Source: Ruminococcus sp. (GTDB taxonomy: Bacteria > Bacillota > Clostridia > Oscillospirales > Ruminococcaceae). From it: DNA of 6,796 nt. The stretch covers positions 1 through 6,796 of the forward strand of contig JAFYET010000039.1 of assembly GCA_017544125.1 (NCBI GenBank), in the 5' to 3' direction. Under the pieces are notes generated by a model. The model searched no databases, had not been told where the DNA came from, and saw only the letters and a list, made by a program, of their open reading frames with translations. Both the position numbers and the translations under genes were made by a program. Within the stretch, counting starts at the first letter, position 1. Every line of letters starts with the position of its first letter. Positions 4,878-6,796 of the stretch are shown piece after piece.

Positions 4878-6796
4878 TTTTCCAGATAACTTCTGCTATC
4901 ACGGTATTTACGCCCGCTGCATTTATAACGGGTATAGTATCGCCGATCTTTACGACCAGCTTTGAGTCTTTGAACTCTTTATCGGCAAGCATCTTTCTGA
5001 GCTTGGTGGTGGGCTTTCTGCCGGTTCTGGCATCGTTTACCGCAACGCTTCCGTCGCTCATGACCCACGCCCAGTCACCGAACACACGCACACGCAGCTT
5101 ATAGCCCACGGGGGTGTAGCCCTCGGCTTTAAAGGCGGGTATATCCGTTACGCAGCTGCCGTCGTTTTTATGGCTGTTGCCACGCAGGGTATACTCTATC
5201 TTGCCGTTTTCAAAGGCATCGACCTTATACTTCTCTTCATCGAGCCCCTCTGTGTGAACATCATCGGTTATCTTATTTGTAAAGTACCTAAGCTCGTAGT
5301 AGTTGCCCCACGGGTCGGGGGTATACTTCTCGCTTGTGAGCATTATATGCCCCAGGTCGTTTGAGTTCTTTATAGTTTCTATGCTGTTTATCCACTGAGT
5401 ATTCTCAGCTGTCATATCAATAACATCTGTAAGCCTTGATGATATATCCTTGTTATAAGCAAACACCTGCCCGAAGTAATCAGCGGCGATGCTTAGAGCA
5501 TCAAGGGTCTTTTTATCGTTTTGGAGCAGCTTTTCGATAAGGGCGTTATTTATGTAGAGGTATTTTCTCTCAGCCTTCATCATAGCGTAGGTGAGGATAA
5601 GCTGCGGGTCTCTGACATCATAGACGAATATACAGTCAAACTCGCTCTCGCCGTAGATGGCTTTGGAGTTTAAGTAGTAGTCGTATTTAAGCACCTCAAA
5701 GGCTTCATTGAAGGTGATGCGCCCCTGCTCGTAGAGCTCATATATCTCCCTGCCCTCGTAAGAGAGCTTAACCTCGCCACGGTAGCCGAAAGCGGGGGTG
5801 TTGAAAAGCAGCGGGTATGCGGGGGCAGAGGTGCCTGTCTTCTCCACATCTGATGAGAGGAAGAGGTCTACCTTATCCCTGTCAAAGCCACGAACAGCGC
5901 CTAAGAAGCGCAGGCTCTCGGGGGTGTTTGCGCAGCACTCTGACACGGCAAGGATCTTCTGCTTGCCCTTTTTAGGTATCTCACGTATATCAAGCCCCTC
6001 GGTGCTGCCCTTGAATATACGGCAGAGCTTTTCGGCGCTGTCAGGGCAGTCATAGCCGCAGAACTCGGCTCTTGCGGCGGTATCGTCATAGGTCTTGCCG
6101 CCCTTGTTAAGGTGGGTGATTATCTCTTCCTTAGTGTGCGCCATATCAAAGGGCAGGGTGAGCATATCCATATAGGTGCCCCTTGCCCTGACATAGTGCT
6201 CGATATCCTCAACGTGGAGTATCAGCTGCTTGCCCAGCGTCAGGTAGTCAAAGAAGACGCTTGAATAGTCGGTGATAAGCGCATCTGAAACCGCCATAAG
6301 GGCATAGCTGTCGATAAGCGGCGGGAATTTCTTTATATGGGTAAACTTTTCATAGTCAATAACATCTGAGAGCCTGTGGTGCAGGTTCACAAAGAGTATC
6401 TGATCGTCCTTTAAGTTCGCATCAAGGTAATCAAGCAGCTCTGCTGTTTCCTGCACGAGCACTTCGTTATCAACATAATCCTTGAATGTTGGCATATAGA
6501 CAAATATCTTCTCGCCGTTGGGCGCAAGCTCTTTTATAAGGGCTGAGTTATCCCCCGCCGCCGTCTGCAAAAGCCCGCCGCAGCGTGGATAGCCCAGCAT
6601 AAGTGCCTTGCCCGTGAGCAGCTCTCTCACCTTATAGCTCTCGGTCATATTCTTGAAGGTATATTCGTTGGGGTAGAGCAGGTAGTCGGCGTTTATGAAG
6701 TTCTTCTGCGTTTTGCCGTTGCCGGGTATATTGCGGGTATTCTTTGCAAGCCCCAGCTTTTTAAGCGGCGTGCCGTGCCATATGTTGATATACACC
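4861..6796 (-). CDS. CDP-glycerol glycerophosphotransferase-like protein, 5' end outside window
   Basis: TagB/TagF-family enzymes are peripheral membrane GT-B transferases that move glycerol-phosphate (or ribitol-phosphate) from CDP-alditols to teichoic-acid-type chains at the cytoplasmic face. The 644 visible residues begin inside the transferase domain: INIWHGTPLKKLG (3-15) contains the hallmark WHGTP His7, so at least the N-terminal Rossmann half and true start lie beyond 6796. The codon at 6793-6795 is GTG, an internal Val rather than a start. Other motifs are LGYPR (67-71), VYMPTFKD (99-106), NLHHRL (137-142) and ALITDYSSVFFDYL (172-185), the conserved donor-binding signature. From about 270 on comes a 375-residue extension. 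KILAVSECCANTPESLRFLGAVRGFD (280-305) resembles the start of a second, degenerate GT-B unit, and 485-644 looks beta-rich and is unrecognised. It is the first visible gene of the operon. Donor and acceptor are inferred from the family and remain open. Confidence 0.88.
   Translation of the reverse strand, partial: VYINIWHGTPLKKLGLAKNTRNIPGNGKTQKNFINADYLLYPNEYTFKNMTESYKVRELLTGKALMLGYPRCGGLLQTAAGDNSALIKELAPNGEKIFVYMPTFKDYVDNEVLVQETAELLDYLDANLKDDQILFVNLHHRLSDVIDYEKFTHIKKFPPLIDSYALMAVSDALITDYSSVFFDYLTLGKQLILHVEDIEHYVRARGTYMDMLTLPFDMAHTKEEIITHLNKGGKTYDDTAARAEFCGYDCPDSAEKLCRIFKGSTEGLDIREIPKKGKQKILAVSECCANTPESLRFLGAVRGFDRDKVDLFLSSDVEKTGTSAPAYPLLFNTPAFGYRGEVKLSYEGREIYELYEQGRITFNEAFEVLKYDYYLNSKAIYGESEFDCIFVYDVRDPQLILTYAMMKAERKYLYINNALIEKLLQNDKKTLDALSIAADYFGQVFAYNKDISSRLTDVIDMTAENTQWINSIETIKNSNDLGHIMLTSEKYTPDPWGNYYELRYFTNKITDDVHTEGLDEEKYKVDAFENGKIEYTLRGNSHKNDGSCVTDIPAFKAEGYTPVGYKLRVRVFGDWAWVMSDGSVAVNDARTGRKPTTKLRKMLADKEFKDSKLVVKIGDTIPVINAAGVNTVIAEVIWKKERGK

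Noticed and set aside
541..6220. Many GATATC hexamers along the window, considered as a possible binding site or restriction-avoidance signal
   Set aside because: They fall inside genes where they encode Asp-Ile or Ile-Ser/Tyr junctions in a genome favouring ATA/ATC codons, so codon usage explains them.

Overview
The window looks like chromosomal DNA of a Gram-positive Clostridia member, most plausibly a Ruminococcus-type gut bacterium. This is inferred from strong AGGAGG-type ribosome sites, frequent ATA isoleucine codons, a glycerophosphotransferase of the teichoic-acid type, a zinc-ribbon/two-TM protein and a CE2-like esterase. No rRNA, tRNA, CRISPR array, insertion sequence or phage integrase is visible, and species cannot be fixed from the sequence alone.

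Layout. Positions 1-219 hold no convincing gene. They contain a GC-rich, self-complementary element (1-93) at the window edge and some weaker inverted repeats. A tRNA-dihydrouridine synthase gene (220-1182, minus) follows, with its own extended -10 promoter. Divergent to it is a short GH25 lysozyme-like gene (1298-1939, plus). A strong hairpin with a U-tract on the minus strand (1944-1978) separates this gene from a convergent minus-strand operon.

The operon runs from beyond the right edge down to 2007. In transcription order it contains: (1) a CDP-glycerol glycerophosphotransferase-like protein, N-terminus outside the window, with a large C-terminal extension; (2) a membrane acyltransferase-3 protein whose ATG overlaps the preceding stop by ATGA; (3) an SGNH/CE2-like esterase 13 nt further on; (4) a zinc-ribbon, Gln/Gly/Pro/Tyr-rich, two-TM protein another 13 nt on, whose Shine-Dalgarno overlaps the esterase stop. 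The tight spacing implies co-transcription and probably translational coupling.

Biological reading. The operon most plausibly builds and decorates a phosphate-containing cell-surface polymer. The first enzyme would add glycerol-phosphate-type units, the membrane acyltransferase would acylate a glycan, and the esterase would remove acyl groups. The esterase has no visible signal peptide, so it would act on a cytoplasmic substrate or be exported by another route. The zinc-ribbon protein may be an envelope-associated accessory factor. The nearby GH25 enzyme also has no signal peptide. The substrate and the linkage between these steps are inferred. The points most worth a second look are the uncharacterised C-terminal extension of the transferase, the pairing of an acyltransferase with an apparently cytoplasmic esterase, and a GC hairpin with a homopolymer tract at the acyltransferase stop.
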